Shown here: piece after piece, positions 8,149 to 16,072 of the stretch
Numbering within the stretch: the first letter of the stretch is position 1
Layout: each line of letters begins with the position of its first letter
Source: an uncultured Bacilli bacterium
GTDB lineage: Bacteria > Bacillota_I > Bacilli_A > RF39 > UBA660
NCBI GenBank assembly: GCA_934096315.1
Contig: CAKOLT010000002.1
Coordinates: 44,049 to 108,048 of the forward strand
Direction: 5' to 3'
DNA length: 64,000 bases
Made by a program: the position numbers and the translations under genes
The notes under the pieces: generated by a model
Databases searched by the model: none
The model's input: the letters and a program-made list of their open reading frames with translations, nothing else
What the model was told of the DNA's origin: nothing

Positions 8149-8832
8149 TTAGTGACTTATAACTCTTCCTTTTTTTGATATATCATTAGAAACAGTCATT
8201 TTTTCATCAATTTCTCTTTGAGATAACATTGTAGAATCAGCAACCTCACAAGCTACTCTTAACGCAATATCCATATCTTTAATAAGTTTTTTATCCTTAA
8301 GACCATTAAATAAACAGTACTCTAAAGTATCAAGACCATTTCTGAAATTATCAAGTAACCACTGATTATTAAAATCATCTCTAAAGTTATAAGTAAAGTC
8401 AATTGAACTACCATCAATTATTAGTCCAGCACTCTTTTCAGTATTCTTATCATTAGAATATGGAGCTTTTTTACCATCACGGTAAAATGCACTATTAAAA
8501 GTAGCCAAAAAGATAACTGAATAAAATACTCTATAATCTACTAATAAATCTCTAGGATTCTTACCAGCAAATTCTTCTACTTTATAATCGCAAGGTTTTG
8601 AAGCTAAATAAGCAACATTACCAGTTTTCATGAAATTACGTAGTGCACTTACACAAACCATGGTAGAAAAAAGTTTTTCCATAGAAGTTAAAGCATAATT
8701 AATTGCCTCACCATTATAAATAATCTCACTAAACTTACCCTTACCTACAGTAGCATCATTATCATTAGAAGAATACCAATTAGGCACCATATAAGATTTA
8801 ATAGAATCAGCAAACATAGTTCTTTGTGTCAT
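8149..8832 (-). CDS. Unrecognised 227-residue cytoplasmic protein
   Basis: A soluble protein without signal peptide or membrane helix, with ordinary amino-acid composition. I find no motif I can assign. It has its own perfect promoter (8865-8893) and terminator, so it is a monocistronic, probably well-expressed gene. It sits upstream of the 509-residue gene on the same strand but is separated by terminator and promoter, so a shared function is not implied. The start ATG 8832 is preceded by GAGAGGGGG. Confidence 0.7.
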   Translation of the reverse strand: MTQRTMFADSIKSYMVPNWYSSNDNDATVGKGKFSEIIYNGEAINYALTSMEKLFSTMVCVSALRNFMKTGNVAYLASKPCDYKVEEFAGKNPRDLLVDYRVFYSVIFLATFNSAFYRDGKKAPYSNDKNTEKSAGLIIDGSSIDFTYNFRDDFNNQWLLDNFRNGLDTLEYCLFNGLKDKKLIKDMDIALRVACEVADSTMLSQREIDEKMTVSNDISKKGRVISH

Positions 8833-8864
8833 ATTCTTCCACCCCCTCTCAACAAACTAACCAA

Positions 8865-8893
8865 ATTATACCACAAAATACTACAATTGTCAA
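8865..8893 (-). promoter_or_regulatory. Promoter of the 227-residue gene
   Basis: On the minus strand: TTGACA (8893-8888), 17-bp spacer, TATAAT (8870-8865). This is a perfect consensus. Confidence 0.8.
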
Positions 8894-8940
8894 CAAAAAA
8901 TGCAAACAAACATTTTATTAAATAATATTAACCTATTTCA

Positions 8941-8959
8941 AATAGTGGAATATACTATT
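8941..8959. promoter_or_regulatory. Possible operator of the ABC importer operon
   Basis: Inverted repeat AATAGT (8941-8946) and ACTATT (8954-8959) around a 7-bp centre overlaps a -10-like TATACT (8951-8956) just before the importer genes. The position is right for a repressor site, but the arms are short. Confidence 0.35.
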
Positions 8960-8977
8960 ATGAAGTAAGGAGGAATA

Positions 8978-9979
8978 ATGAAAAAAATAATAAAAGGCAT
9001 CGTAATTCTTTTAATAATCTTCTTAATAAGTATCTTTGTATACGACAGGAAAAACGAAGAAAAAAGCGAACTTACAAAATTAACTTTAGCAGAAGTAACA
9101 CATAGTGTATTTTATGCCCCTCAATATGTAGCCCTATCCCTAGGATACTTTGAAGAAGAAGGATTAGATGTAGAATTAGTTTTAACAAGTGGTGCAGATG
9201 CGGTAATGTCTGCAGTGCTATCCGGAGATGTAGACATTGGCTTTTCCGGAACCGAAGCCACAATATATGTATATAATGGTGGTGAAAAAGATTACATAAT
9301 GACATTTGCGGGATTAACACAAAAAGATGGTAGCTTTTTAGTCTCAAGAAATAAAATAGATAATTTCACTTTAGATGATTTAAAAGGAAAATATGTAATA
9401 GGAGGACGTGTCGGAGGAATGCCTGAAATGACCTTTGAATGGGCACTAAAAAGTAATAATATAGATCCCCAAAAAGATTTAACAATAGATACTTCAGTAG
9501 CATTCCCAGCAATGGAAGGTGCATTCATCGGTGGTATCGGGGATTTTGTAACCTTATTTGAACCAAATGCTACATCGGTAGAAAAAGCCGGCTTAGGATA
9601 TATAGTAGCTTATGTTGGTGATTTAGGAGGTAATGTACCATATACAGCATATAATGCCAGAAAAAGCTATATAGAAAATAATCCAAAAGTAATAAAAGGT
9701 TTCTCTAATGCCATAAATAAAGCTTTAAAATATGTCCAAGATAATACAAGTGAAGATATTGCAAAATTAATACTAGACCAATTTCCAAACACTAGTTTAG
9801 AAGATATGATAACAATAGTAGACAGATACAAAACAGCAGAAGCTTGGAAAAAGAATATAACCATAAATGAAGAAGAATGGAAACATATTCAAGAAATAGT
9901 AATTAGTGCTGGAGAATTAGACCAAATGGTAGATTATGACAAATTAATATATAACAAATATTTCCAAAATTATGAATAA
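8978..9979 (+). CDS. ABC transporter substrate-binding protein, SsuA/THI5-like
   Basis: 333 residues. An N-terminal hydrophobic segment (about 4-22) without lipobox Cys makes it a membrane-anchored rather than lipidated binding protein. The SsuA/THI5 (NMT1-like) signature is clear: AEVTHSVFYAPQYVALSLGYFEEEGLDVEL near the N-terminus in the tandem form typical of these proteins, then SGDVDIGFSGTEATIYVY and the LKGKYVIGGR segment. This family binds aliphatic sulfonates, nitrate or the thiamin precursor HMP; the ligand cannot be fixed here. No TPP riboswitch is visible upstream. It overlaps the ATPase gene by 8 bp. Confidence 0.88.
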   Translation: MKKIIKGIVILLIIFLISIFVYDRKNEEKSELTKLTLAEVTHSVFYAPQYVALSLGYFEEEGLDVELVLTSGADAVMSAVLSGDVDIGFSGTEATIYVYNGGEKDYIMTFAGLTQKDGSFLVSRNKIDNFTLDDLKGKYVIGGRVGGMPEMTFEWALKSNNIDPQKDLTIDTSVAFPAMEGAFIGGIGDFVTLFEPNATSVEKAGLGYIVAYVGDLGGNVPYTAYNARKSYIENNPKVIKGFSNAINKALKYVQDNTSEDIAKLILDQFPNTSLEDMITIVDRYKTAEAWKKNITINEEEWKHIQEIVISAGELDQMVDYDKLIYNKYFQNYE

Positions 9980-10718
9980 CATACTAAAAGTCCAAAACTT
10001 AAAAAAAATCTACCACAGTAAAAAAGAGGAAGTATTAGCAATAGAAAACATAAATTTTGATGTAAAAAAAGGGGAGTTCATTGCAATAGTAGGACCGTCA
10101 GGATGCGGTAAATCTACCCTTCTTGGAATTTTATGTTCCCTAGAAGAACCATCCGGAGGAGAAATTATTTATGACAAAAATATTAAAATAGCATATATGC
10201 TCCAGGAGGATTGCCTTTTTGATTGGTTAACAATATTAGATAACTGTCTTTTAGGCTTAAAAGTTCAAAACAACATAACCAAAGAAAATAAAGAAAAAGT
10301 ATTAGAGCTACTTAATACATATGGCTTAAAAGAATTTATTAATAGTTACCCAAAAAGTCTTTCTGGGGGAATGAGACAAAGAGTAGCCTTAATTAGAACA
10401 CTTGCTACAAACCCTGATATAATATTATTAGACGAACCATATTCTGCTTTAGATTATCAAACAAGACTAGCAGTCTCAGATGATGTGTATAAAATAATAA
10501 AAAAAGAAGCTAAAACTGTTATAATGATAACTCATGACATTTCGGAAGCCTTAGCAATGGCTGATAGAGTAATAGTGCTATCAGAAAGACCTGCTAAAAT
10601 AAAAAAAATATTTGAAATAAATTTAACAGGAAAAACAACTCCTATAGAAAATAGAAAATGTCCAGAGTTTGCCAAATACTATGATGAAATATGGAAGGAA
10701 ATAGATATTAGTGTATAA
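9972..10718 (+). CDS. ABC transporter ATP-binding protein, SsuB/TauB-like
   Basis: 248 residues with Walker A GPSGCGKST, a Q-loop (MLQEDCLFDWLTI) whose DWLT segment is typical of the nitrate/sulfonate/taurine group, ABC signature LSGGMRQRV, Walker B IILLDEPYSALD and switch His in MITHD. It powers import through the neighbouring permease. Its start lies inside the end of the binding-protein gene and its end overlaps the permease start by 8 bp, so all three are translationally coupled. Confidence 0.93.
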   Translation: MNNILKVQNLKKIYHSKKEEVLAIENINFDVKKGEFIAIVGPSGCGKSTLLGILCSLEEPSGGEIIYDKNIKIAYMLQEDCLFDWLTILDNCLLGLKVQNNITKENKEKVLELLNTYGLKEFINSYPKSLSGGMRQRVALIRTLATNPDIILLDEPYSALDYQTRLAVSDDVYKIIKKEAKTVIMITHDISEALAMADRVIVLSERPAKIKKIFEINLTGKTTPIENRKCPEFAKYYDEIWKEIDISV

Positions 10719-11496
10719 AAACGAACATCAAAGATATCTAGCAAAACTAAGAAAAAAAAACTTTTTTATAAAAATAACACAATTGCTAATAATTATTCTA
10801 TTCTTAATATTTTGGCAAATCCTATCAGATAAAGAAATAATAAATCCTTTCATTGCATCATCCCCCAAAAAAGTATTAGAAACAATAATAAACTTATACA
10901 ATACAAATAGTTTATTTAATCATATTTGGGTCACGGTGTATGAAACATTAATAAGTTTTTCTACAGGAACAATACTAGGTATAATAATTGCAATTTTAAT
11001 GTGGCGTAGTCCTTTTCTGGCTAAAGTTTTAGACCCATATTTAACTATTCTAAATAGTTTACCAAAAGTAGCTTTGGGTCCAATAATAATAATATGGGCT
11101 GGAGCAGGAACAAAATCAATAATAATAATGGCACTACTAATATCACTAATAATAACTATAATAACAGTATACAACGGTTTTATGAGTACTGATATAAACA
11201 AAATTAAACTTTTAAAATCACTAAAGGCTACAAAACATCAAATATTAAGATTGTTAATACTGCCAGGTAGTTATCAAACAATTATAAGCAGTTTAAAAAT
11301 AAATATAAGTATGTCATTAATCGGAGTAATTATGGGAGAATTCTTAGTATCAAAAAAAGGAATAGGATACCTTATAATGTATGGATCACAAGTATTTAAT
11401 CTTAATCTTGTAATTTCTGGAATAATAATATTAATAGTAGTATCATACTTAATGTACATACTAGTTACATTTCTAGAAAAAAAATTAATAAAATAA
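10711..11496 (+). CDS. ABC transporter permease, SsuC/TauC-like
   Basis: 261 residues, about six hydrophobic helices, with the EAA loop region (LKSLKATKHQILRLLILPG) that contacts the ATPase, and the motif LNSLPKVALGPIIIIWAG typical of SsuC/TauC/ThiX permeases. The start is GTG 10711 within the end of the ATPase gene; GGAAGGAAA lies about 10 bp upstream. It is last in the importer operon and is followed by a strong hairpin. Confidence 0.93.
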   Translation: MYKNEHQRYLAKLRKKNFFIKITQLLIIILFLIFWQILSDKEIINPFIASSPKKVLETIINLYNTNSLFNHIWVTVYETLISFSTGTILGIIIAILMWRSPFLAKVLDPYLTILNSLPKVALGPIIIIWAGAGTKSIIIMALLISLIITIITVYNGFMSTDINKIKLLKSLKATKHQILRLLILPGSYQTIISSLKINISMSLIGVIMGEFLVSKKGIGYLIMYGSQVFNLNLVISGIIILIVVSYLMYILVTFLEKKLIK

Positions 11497-11502
11497 ATCA
11501 CC

Positions 11503-11530
11503 AAAAAACAGATGCTAACCATCTGTTTTT
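11503..11530. terminator. Bidirectional terminator
   Basis: AAAAACAGATG and CATCTGTTTTT enclose the loop CTAAC. The structure serves the ABC operon and the convergent hemolysin III family gene. Confidence 0.88.
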
Positions 11531-11575
11531 AAGCGATAAAATGAAGTATCATAAAAAAGTGAAATATACTACCTG

Positions 11576-12169
11576 CTAAAACGAAAAAATGGAATATACT
11601 ATGCATATATTTTTTCTTTTACCAATAGCATATAAACCGGCACCAATAGTATAACAAATACCTCCGATGACAAGAAACAAAATTTCATATTTATCCATGG
11701 CCCCAAATAGAGGGTTATAACATACAAGACAAGACCATCCAAGTAGTAAATGCAGTATTACAGAAATAAAACTATACTTATCCACATCAATACAAGTAAG
11801 AACAATACCAACAATTGTAATTAACCAAACTATACCAAACCAAACCCATCCAAAAGCACCCCCAATTAAAGCAAGGGTAATCGGAGTAAATGTCCCAGCT
11901 ACCAAAAGATAAACATTACAATGATCGATAACCCTCATAACACCCTTAGCTTTCAAATTTTTAGAAAGACCATGATATATACAGGATATTAAATAAAGAA
12001 GAATCATTGTAGAACCATAAATTGAAGTGGTAACAACACTAATTGCATTATTACAATTAACAATTAAGATAACAAGACCAGAAATACTAAGAAGTGCCCC
12101 TAGTCCATGTGAAATAGAATTTATAAGTTCCTCACTAAGTGAATAGTCAGGTATTCTAATTTTTCCCAT
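11576..12169 (-). CDS. Hemolysin III / PAQR family membrane protein
   Basis: 197 residues with seven hydrophobic segments and the family's markers: SEELINSISHGLGALLS at the N-terminus (conserved His), SCIYHGL, and the RVIDHCNVYLLVAGTFTP core motif. Bacterial members (YqfA/YplQ) are integral membrane proteins of uncertain function; the hemolysin name comes from one Bacillus cereus protein and does not establish toxicity. The C-terminus ends with a conserved glycine-rich segment and GLYAIGKRKN. A good ribosome binding site (GAGGAGG) precedes ATG 12169. It is divergent from the CIRCE-controlled chaperone operon. Confidence 0.88.
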   Translation of the reverse strand: MGKIRIPDYSLSEELINSISHGLGALLSISGLVILIVNCNNAISVVTTSIYGSTMILLYLISCIYHGLSKNLKAKGVMRVIDHCNVYLLVAGTFTPITLALIGGAFGWVWFGIVWLITIVGIVLTCIDVDKYSFISVILHLLLGWSCLVCYNPLFGAMDKYEILFLVIGGICYTIGAGLYAIGKRKNICIVYSIFSF

Positions 12170-12236
12170 ATTTTCCTCCTCATAGTAGTATTATACTATA
12201 CATTTGACAAAACAAATATGAAATTTTTGTGAAAAT

Positions 12237-12263
12237 TTAGCAATCTATATTGACAAGTGCTAA
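12237..12263. promoter_or_regulatory. CIRCE operator (HrcA binding site)
   Basis: TTAGCAATC (12237-12245), a 9-bp spacer, then AAGTGCTAA (12255-12263). This is the CIRCE layout TTAGCACTC-N9-GAGTGCTAA with one change in each arm. It overlaps the -35 box of the htpG promoter, so HrcA would block RNA polymerase until heat shock. Confidence 0.85.
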
Positions 12264-12278
12264 AAATAGTGATATAAC
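12250..12278 (+). promoter_or_regulatory. Promoter of htpG-hsp20
   Basis: TTGACA (12250-12255) lies in the CIRCE spacer and the first base of its right arm. A 17-bp spacer and TATAAC (12273-12278) follow. Confidence 0.85.
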
Positions 12279-12317
12279 TAAATTGTAAAAGAAAAAAGGA
12301 GGACAATGGAGGTAAAA

Positions 12318-14198
12318 ATGAAAAAACAATTTAAATCTGAATCAAAAAAAATACTTGACATGATGATTAATTCAATTTATACGAATAAGGAAATATTTTT
12401 GAGAGAATTAATTTCAAATGCAAGTGATGCTATTGATAAACTATACTATCAATCGCTTACAAATAACAAAGTAAATGTTGACAAAGACAAGTTAGCTATT
12501 GAATTAATTGTGGACAGAGACAAAAATACTCTAACAATCAAAGATAATGGAAATGGTATGAGTAAAGAAGAATTAGAAAACAACTTAGGAACAATAGCCA
12601 AAAGTGGTTCTTTAGAATTTAAAGAAAATAATAAGGAACAAAAAGATGTAAACATAATTGGACAGTTCGGAGTAGGATTTTATTCTGCTTTTATGGTAAG
12701 CTCCAAAATAGAAGTACTATCCAAAAAAGCTGGGGAAAAAGAAGCATATTTATGGACATCTGAGGGAGCAGACGGATACACAATAACCCCAAGTAATAAG
12801 GAAGAAAATGGTACAAATATAACATTATATTTAAAAGAGGATACTGACAGTGAAAAATATAGCGAACTATTAACAGAGTATCGTATAAGAAGTATTATAA
12901 AGAAATATTCAGATTATATACGTTATCCAATAAAAATGGAAGTAGAAAATAATAGACTAAAAGATGGTAGTGACAGTGAATATGAAACCTATAAAGAAGT
13001 AGTAACACTAAACAGCATGGTACCACTTTGGAATAAAGAAAAATCAAAAATAAGTGAGGAAGAATATAACAATTTCTACATGGATAAATTTAGTGATTTT
13101 CAAAATCCACAAAAAGTTATCCACTATTCTGTTGAAGGAATGTGTAACTACAAGTGTATACTATTTATCCCATCACATGCTCCATATGATTTCTACACCA
13201 AGGAATACAAGAAAGGCTTAAGTTTATATACAAATGGTGTTCTAATTATGGATAAATGTGAAAGTTTATTACCAGATTATTTTAGCTTTATAAAAGGAGT
13301 AGTAGACACAGATGATCTATCATTAAATATTTCTAGAGAAACATTGCAAAATGATTATAAAGTAAAACAAATAGCAAAAAATATAGAAAATAAAATAATA
13401 AAAGAATTAAAAAATCTAATGAAAGAAGATTTTAATACTTACAAAGATATATTTAAAAACTTTGGAGCAGGAATAAAATATGGAATCTACAGCACATATG
13501 GTGCAGAAAAAGAAAAACTACAAGATTTATTAATATTTTATTCAGCTGAAAAAAAAGATTATATCACTCTAAAAGAATACACAGAAAAGATGAAAAAATC
13601 TCAAAAGGAAATATATTATGCATGTGGTGAAAACAATGATAAAATAGATAGTTTACCACAAGTAGAACAAGTTAAAAATAAAAACTATGATATTCTATAT
13701 TTAACAGAATATGTTGATGAATTCGCACTGCAAGCCTTAAGAGAATTTGATGGTAAAAAATTCACAAATGTTTCAGATAGTAATTTAGATTTAAATACAA
13801 AAGAAGAAAAAGAAGAACTAGAAAAATTAAATAATAATAATAAAGAAATGCTAGAGGCAATGAAAGAAAGTCTCCCAGAAATTACTAAAATTGAATTTAC
13901 AGGAAAATTAACTAATCACCCAGTATGCTTAACAACAAAAGGAAATATTTCAATTGAAATGGAAAAAGTAATTAATGCTATGCCTGAGGGTGATAAGATA
14001 CATGCAGAAACGGTACTTGAAATAAACAAAAACCATGAAATATCAAAGAAACTACAAGAATTATACAAGAAAGATAAAGAAATGTTAGCAAAATACACTA
14101 AAATACTTTATTCTCAAGCAAGATTAATCGAAGGATTACCAGTAGAAAATCCAACAGAAATAAGTAATTTAGTTGTAGATATAATATCTAAAAAATAA
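12318..14198 (+). CDS. htpG: Molecular chaperone HtpG (bacterial Hsp90)
   Basis: ATP-driven dimeric chaperone. The product of 626 residues begins with the classic ATPase signature (FKSESKKILDMMINSIY, then NKEIFLRELISNASDAIDK), followed by DNGNGMSKEE, GQFGVGFYSAFMV and the mid-domain SLYTNGVLIMD and LNISRETLQ motifs. ATG 12318 is chosen over the in-frame ATG 12306 because GGAGG (12308-12312) sits 5 bp before it, whereas the SD for 12306 is only 3 bp away; this also matches the usual N-terminus. It is first in a two-gene heat-shock operon behind a CIRCE element; HrcA control of htpG is less common than of groE or dnaK. Confidence 0.96.
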   Translation: MKKQFKSESKKILDMMINSIYTNKEIFLRELISNASDAIDKLYYQSLTNNKVNVDKDKLAIELIVDRDKNTLTIKDNGNGMSKEELENNLGTIAKSGSLEFKENNKEQKDVNIIGQFGVGFYSAFMVSSKIEVLSKKAGEKEAYLWTSEGADGYTITPSNKEENGTNITLYLKEDTDSEKYSELLTEYRIRSIIKKYSDYIRYPIKMEVENNRLKDGSDSEYETYKEVVTLNSMVPLWNKEKSKISEEEYNNFYMDKFSDFQNPQKVIHYSVEGMCNYKCILFIPSHAPYDFYTKEYKKGLSLYTNGVLIMDKCESLLPDYFSFIKGVVDTDDLSLNISRETLQNDYKVKQIAKNIENKIIKELKNLMKEDFNTYKDIFKNFGAGIKYGIYSTYGAEKEKLQDLLIFYSAEKKDYITLKEYTEKMKKSQKEIYYACGENNDKIDSLPQVEQVKNKNYDILYLTEYVDEFALQALREFDGKKFTNVSDSNLDLNTKEEKEELEKLNNNNKEMLEAMKESLPEITKIEFTGKLTNHPVCLTTKGNISIEMEKVINAMPEGDKIHAETVLEINKNHEISKKLQELYKKDKEMLAKYTKILYSQARLIEGLPVENPTEISNLVVDIISKK

Positions 14199-14220
14199 AA
14201 AATTGAAAGGAGATGGTACT

Positions 14221-14601
14221 ATGTTACCAAGAAGAATATTTTTAGATAATATGTTAGAAGATTTAAATAAAGAGGAAGGCATGAAATGTGATATCTACGA
14301 GAAAAAAGGAATAATTCACATTGAAATGGATATTCCAGGATTCGAAAAAAAAGATATTAAAGTGGAAATGCACAAAGGAACACTTACAATTACTGCCGAG
14401 AAAAATGAGGAAGAAAAAGTAGAAAATGACAAAAAGTATTTAAGAAGAGAAAGAAGTTATTATGGAAAATACCAAAGATCATTCTATCTAGGAGAAGTCA
14501 AAGAAAATGAAATAGAAGCTCACTTCAATAATGGTATTCTGAAAGTAACTGTTCCAAAAGAAGATGCAAATACTCATAAAAGACAAATAGAAGTAAAATA
14601 A
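14221..14601 (+). CDS. Small heat shock protein, Hsp20/alpha-crystallin family
   Basis: 126 residues of alpha-crystallin domain: DIYEKKGIIHIEMDIPGF, then KGTLTITAEKNEE, the YYGKYQRSFYLG segment and NGILKVTVPKE. It binds unfolding proteins under stress. ATG 14221 follows GAAAGGAG. It lies 22 bp after htpG and shares its CIRCE-controlled promoter. A second hsp20 gene lies at 29834-30232 in this window, without CIRCE. A bidirectional terminator follows. Confidence 0.93.
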   Translation: MLPRRIFLDNMLEDLNKEEGMKCDIYEKKGIIHIEMDIPGFEKKDIKVEMHKGTLTITAEKNEEEKVENDKKYLRRERSYYGKYQRSFYLGEVKENEIEAHFNNGILKVTVPKEDANTHKRQIEVK

Positions 14602-14620
14602 GGACGCAAATCCTTATTTT
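14595..14620. terminator. Bidirectional terminator
   Basis: AAAATAAGGA (14595-14604) and TCCTTATTTT (14611-14620) form a perfect 10-bp stem between hsp20 and the convergent sirtuin gene. Confidence 0.88.
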
Positions 14621-15341
14621 ATTTTACTCTTAAATGTTTAAATACATCCTTAAGTTCTTTGTTAATTACTAAGTCTGCAATATTATCATACTTAGTACTA
14701 TCCCGATTAACAATAACCAAATATTTTCCTTTAAAAAATTCAATAAGATTACAAGCGGGATACACAGTAAGAGAACTTCCTAAAATAATTAGCATATCAC
14801 ACTTACTAACTGCTGATACAGACTCCTTCAAAATATGATCATCAATTGCCTCCCCATATAGCACAACATCAGGTTTTACTATCCCACCACATTCACATCT
14901 ACAAGTCCCACTTCCACCAAAAACATATTCAGCAGTATAAAATTTTTTACATTTCATACAATAATTGCGATAAACACTACCATGAAATTCTAAAACATTT
15001 TTATTACCTGCTAGAACGTGAAGACCATCAATATTCTGTGTAATAATACACTTAAGTTTATTTTCTTTCTCTAAATTATATAAATACTCATGTACAATAT
15101 TTCCTTTTTTATGCAAAACATTCATTTTTTCTCTATAAAACTCATAAAACAAAGAAGTATGATTCATAAAAAAATCATGACTAAGAATAACCTCAGGAGG
15201 ATATTTATATTTCATCATAAAAAGCCCATTATTACTCCTAAAATCTGGAATACCACTTTCTGTACTAACTCCAGCACCAGTAAATACAACAATATTATTA
15301 CATTCATTTATCATTTTTTGTAATTTTTCTATTTTATCCAA
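14619..15341 (-). CDS. NAD-dependent protein deacylase, sirtuin family
   Basis: 240 residues with the full Sir2 fold markers: FTGAGVSTESGIPDFRS (NAD binding), TQNIDGLH with the catalytic His, a four-Cys zinc module (CMKC and a later CRC-x-C pair) and ILGSSLTVYP, VIVNRDST. It removes acyl groups from lysines with NAD. The length fits bacterial CobB/SrtN proteins. The Cys spacing in the second zinc half (C-R-C-E-C) is compact. It ends at a bidirectional terminator and is divergent from the metal efflux operon; functional linkage is not evident. Confidence 0.93.
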   Translation of the reverse strand: MDKIEKLQKMINECNNIVVFTGAGVSTESGIPDFRSNNGLFMMKYKYPPEVILSHDFFMNHTSLFYEFYREKMNVLHKKGNIVHEYLYNLEKENKLKCIITQNIDGLHVLAGNKNVLEFHGSVYRNYCMKCKKFYTAEYVFGGSGTCRCECGGIVKPDVVLYGEAIDDHILKESVSAVSKCDMLIILGSSLTVYPACNLIEFFKGKYLVIVNRDSTKYDNIADLVINKELKDVFKHLRVK

Positions 15342-15397
15342 AATATCACATCCTAAAAAAATTATACATCAAAAATTTAAAAAAATAAATATTTATA

Positions 15398-15426
15398 TTG
15401 ACAATTATAATTTATAGTAATATACT
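15398..15426 (+). promoter_or_regulatory. Promoter of the metal efflux operon
   Basis: TTGACA (15398-15403), 17-bp spacer, TATACT (15421-15426). Confidence 0.8.
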
Positions 15427-15432
15427 AATAAT

Positions 15433-15452
15433 AGTTGAATAAACATTCAACT
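15433..15452. promoter_or_regulatory. Probable ArsR/SmtB-family operator
   Basis: Perfect inverted repeat AGTTGAAT (15433-15440), AAAC, ATTCAACT (15445-15452), lying between the -10 box and the ribosome binding site. TTGAA/TTCAA arms at this place are typical of CzrA/CadC operators, so autoregulation by the first gene is likely. Confidence 0.75.
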
Positions 15453-15465
15453 GTAAGGAGTTAAT

Positions 15466-15828
15466 ATGTCTAAAAATGAATTTATATGTGACTGTAATAT
15501 AATCCATAAAGAAGCAGTCAACGAGGTTTTAAAAATTATACCTCCATTAGAAACATTTAATAAATTAGCTAAATTATATAAATTGGTCGGAGATGCAACA
15601 AGATGTAAAATACTATTTATTCTAGATAAAAAGGAAATGTGCGTATGTGATATAGCAAATGTATTAAACATGACAAAATCTGCTGTATCACACCAACTAG
15701 CAACATTAAGAACAAGTGGTATTGTAAAATGCAGAAAAATAGGAAAAGAAGTATATTACGAATTAGATGATGACCATATAAAACAATTATTTGAAATTGC
15801 ATTAGAACATATTAATCATCAAAAATAA
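15466..15828 (+). CDS. Metal-sensing ArsR/SmtB family repressor (CadC/CzrA-like)
   Basis: 120 residues with the winged-helix motif LCVCDIANVLNM-like (here MCVCDIANVLNMTKSAVSHQ). Two kinds of metal ligands are visible: the CVC in helix 3 plus Cys in the N-terminal arm (ICDCN), as in CadC, and the helix-5 pattern D-x-H-x10-H-x2-H (DDDHIKQLFEIALEHINHQ), as in CzrA/SmtB. It should release DNA when bound to Cd/Pb or Zn, derepressing the operon. It is first in the operon, right behind a matching operator. ATG 15466 follows AAGGAG. Confidence 0.92.
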   Translation: MSKNEFICDCNIIHKEAVNEVLKIIPPLETFNKLAKLYKLVGDATRCKILFILDKKEMCVCDIANVLNMTKSAVSHQLATLRTSGIVKCRKIGKEVYYELDDDHIKQLFEIALEHINHQK

Positions 15829-15844
15829 GAAAGAAGGTAAAAAA

Positions 15845-16072
15845 ATGAAAAATTATAAATACAAAATAGAGGGACTAGATTGTGCTAACTGTGCTGTAGA
15901 ATTAGAAAATGAATTAAATAAATTACAAACAGTAAATAATCTAACAATAAACTTCATTATGCAAAAAATGACATTTACATGTAAAGAAGAAAATATAAAG
16001 AATACAATAAAAGAAATAGAAAAAGTTATAAGAAAAGAAGAACCAGATGTAACTATAGAGGAATTAGAATGA
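15845..16072 (+). CDS. Free-standing heavy-metal-associated (HMA) domain protein
   Basis: 75 residues with the HMA motif GLDCANCA and a ferredoxin-like beta-alpha-beta pattern, then an acidic tail (VTIEELE). Such domains bind soft or borderline metals and pass them to the efflux pump. In CadA/ZntA pumps this domain is normally the N-terminus of the ATPase. Here it is a separate gene whose stop codon overlaps the pump start by 4 bp (ATGA, 16069-16072), which keeps stoichiometric translation. It resembles the N-terminal domain of CadA more than CopZ because of context. Confidence 0.9.
   Translation: MKNYKYKIEGLDCANCAVELENELNKLQTVNNLTINFIMQKMTFTCKEENIKNTIKEIEKVIRKEEPDVTIEELE

Noticed and set aside
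8894..8977. Possible TPP or other riboswitch upstream of the importer
   Set aside because: The leader is too short and shows no thi-box-like conserved segments; only a short palindrome is visible.
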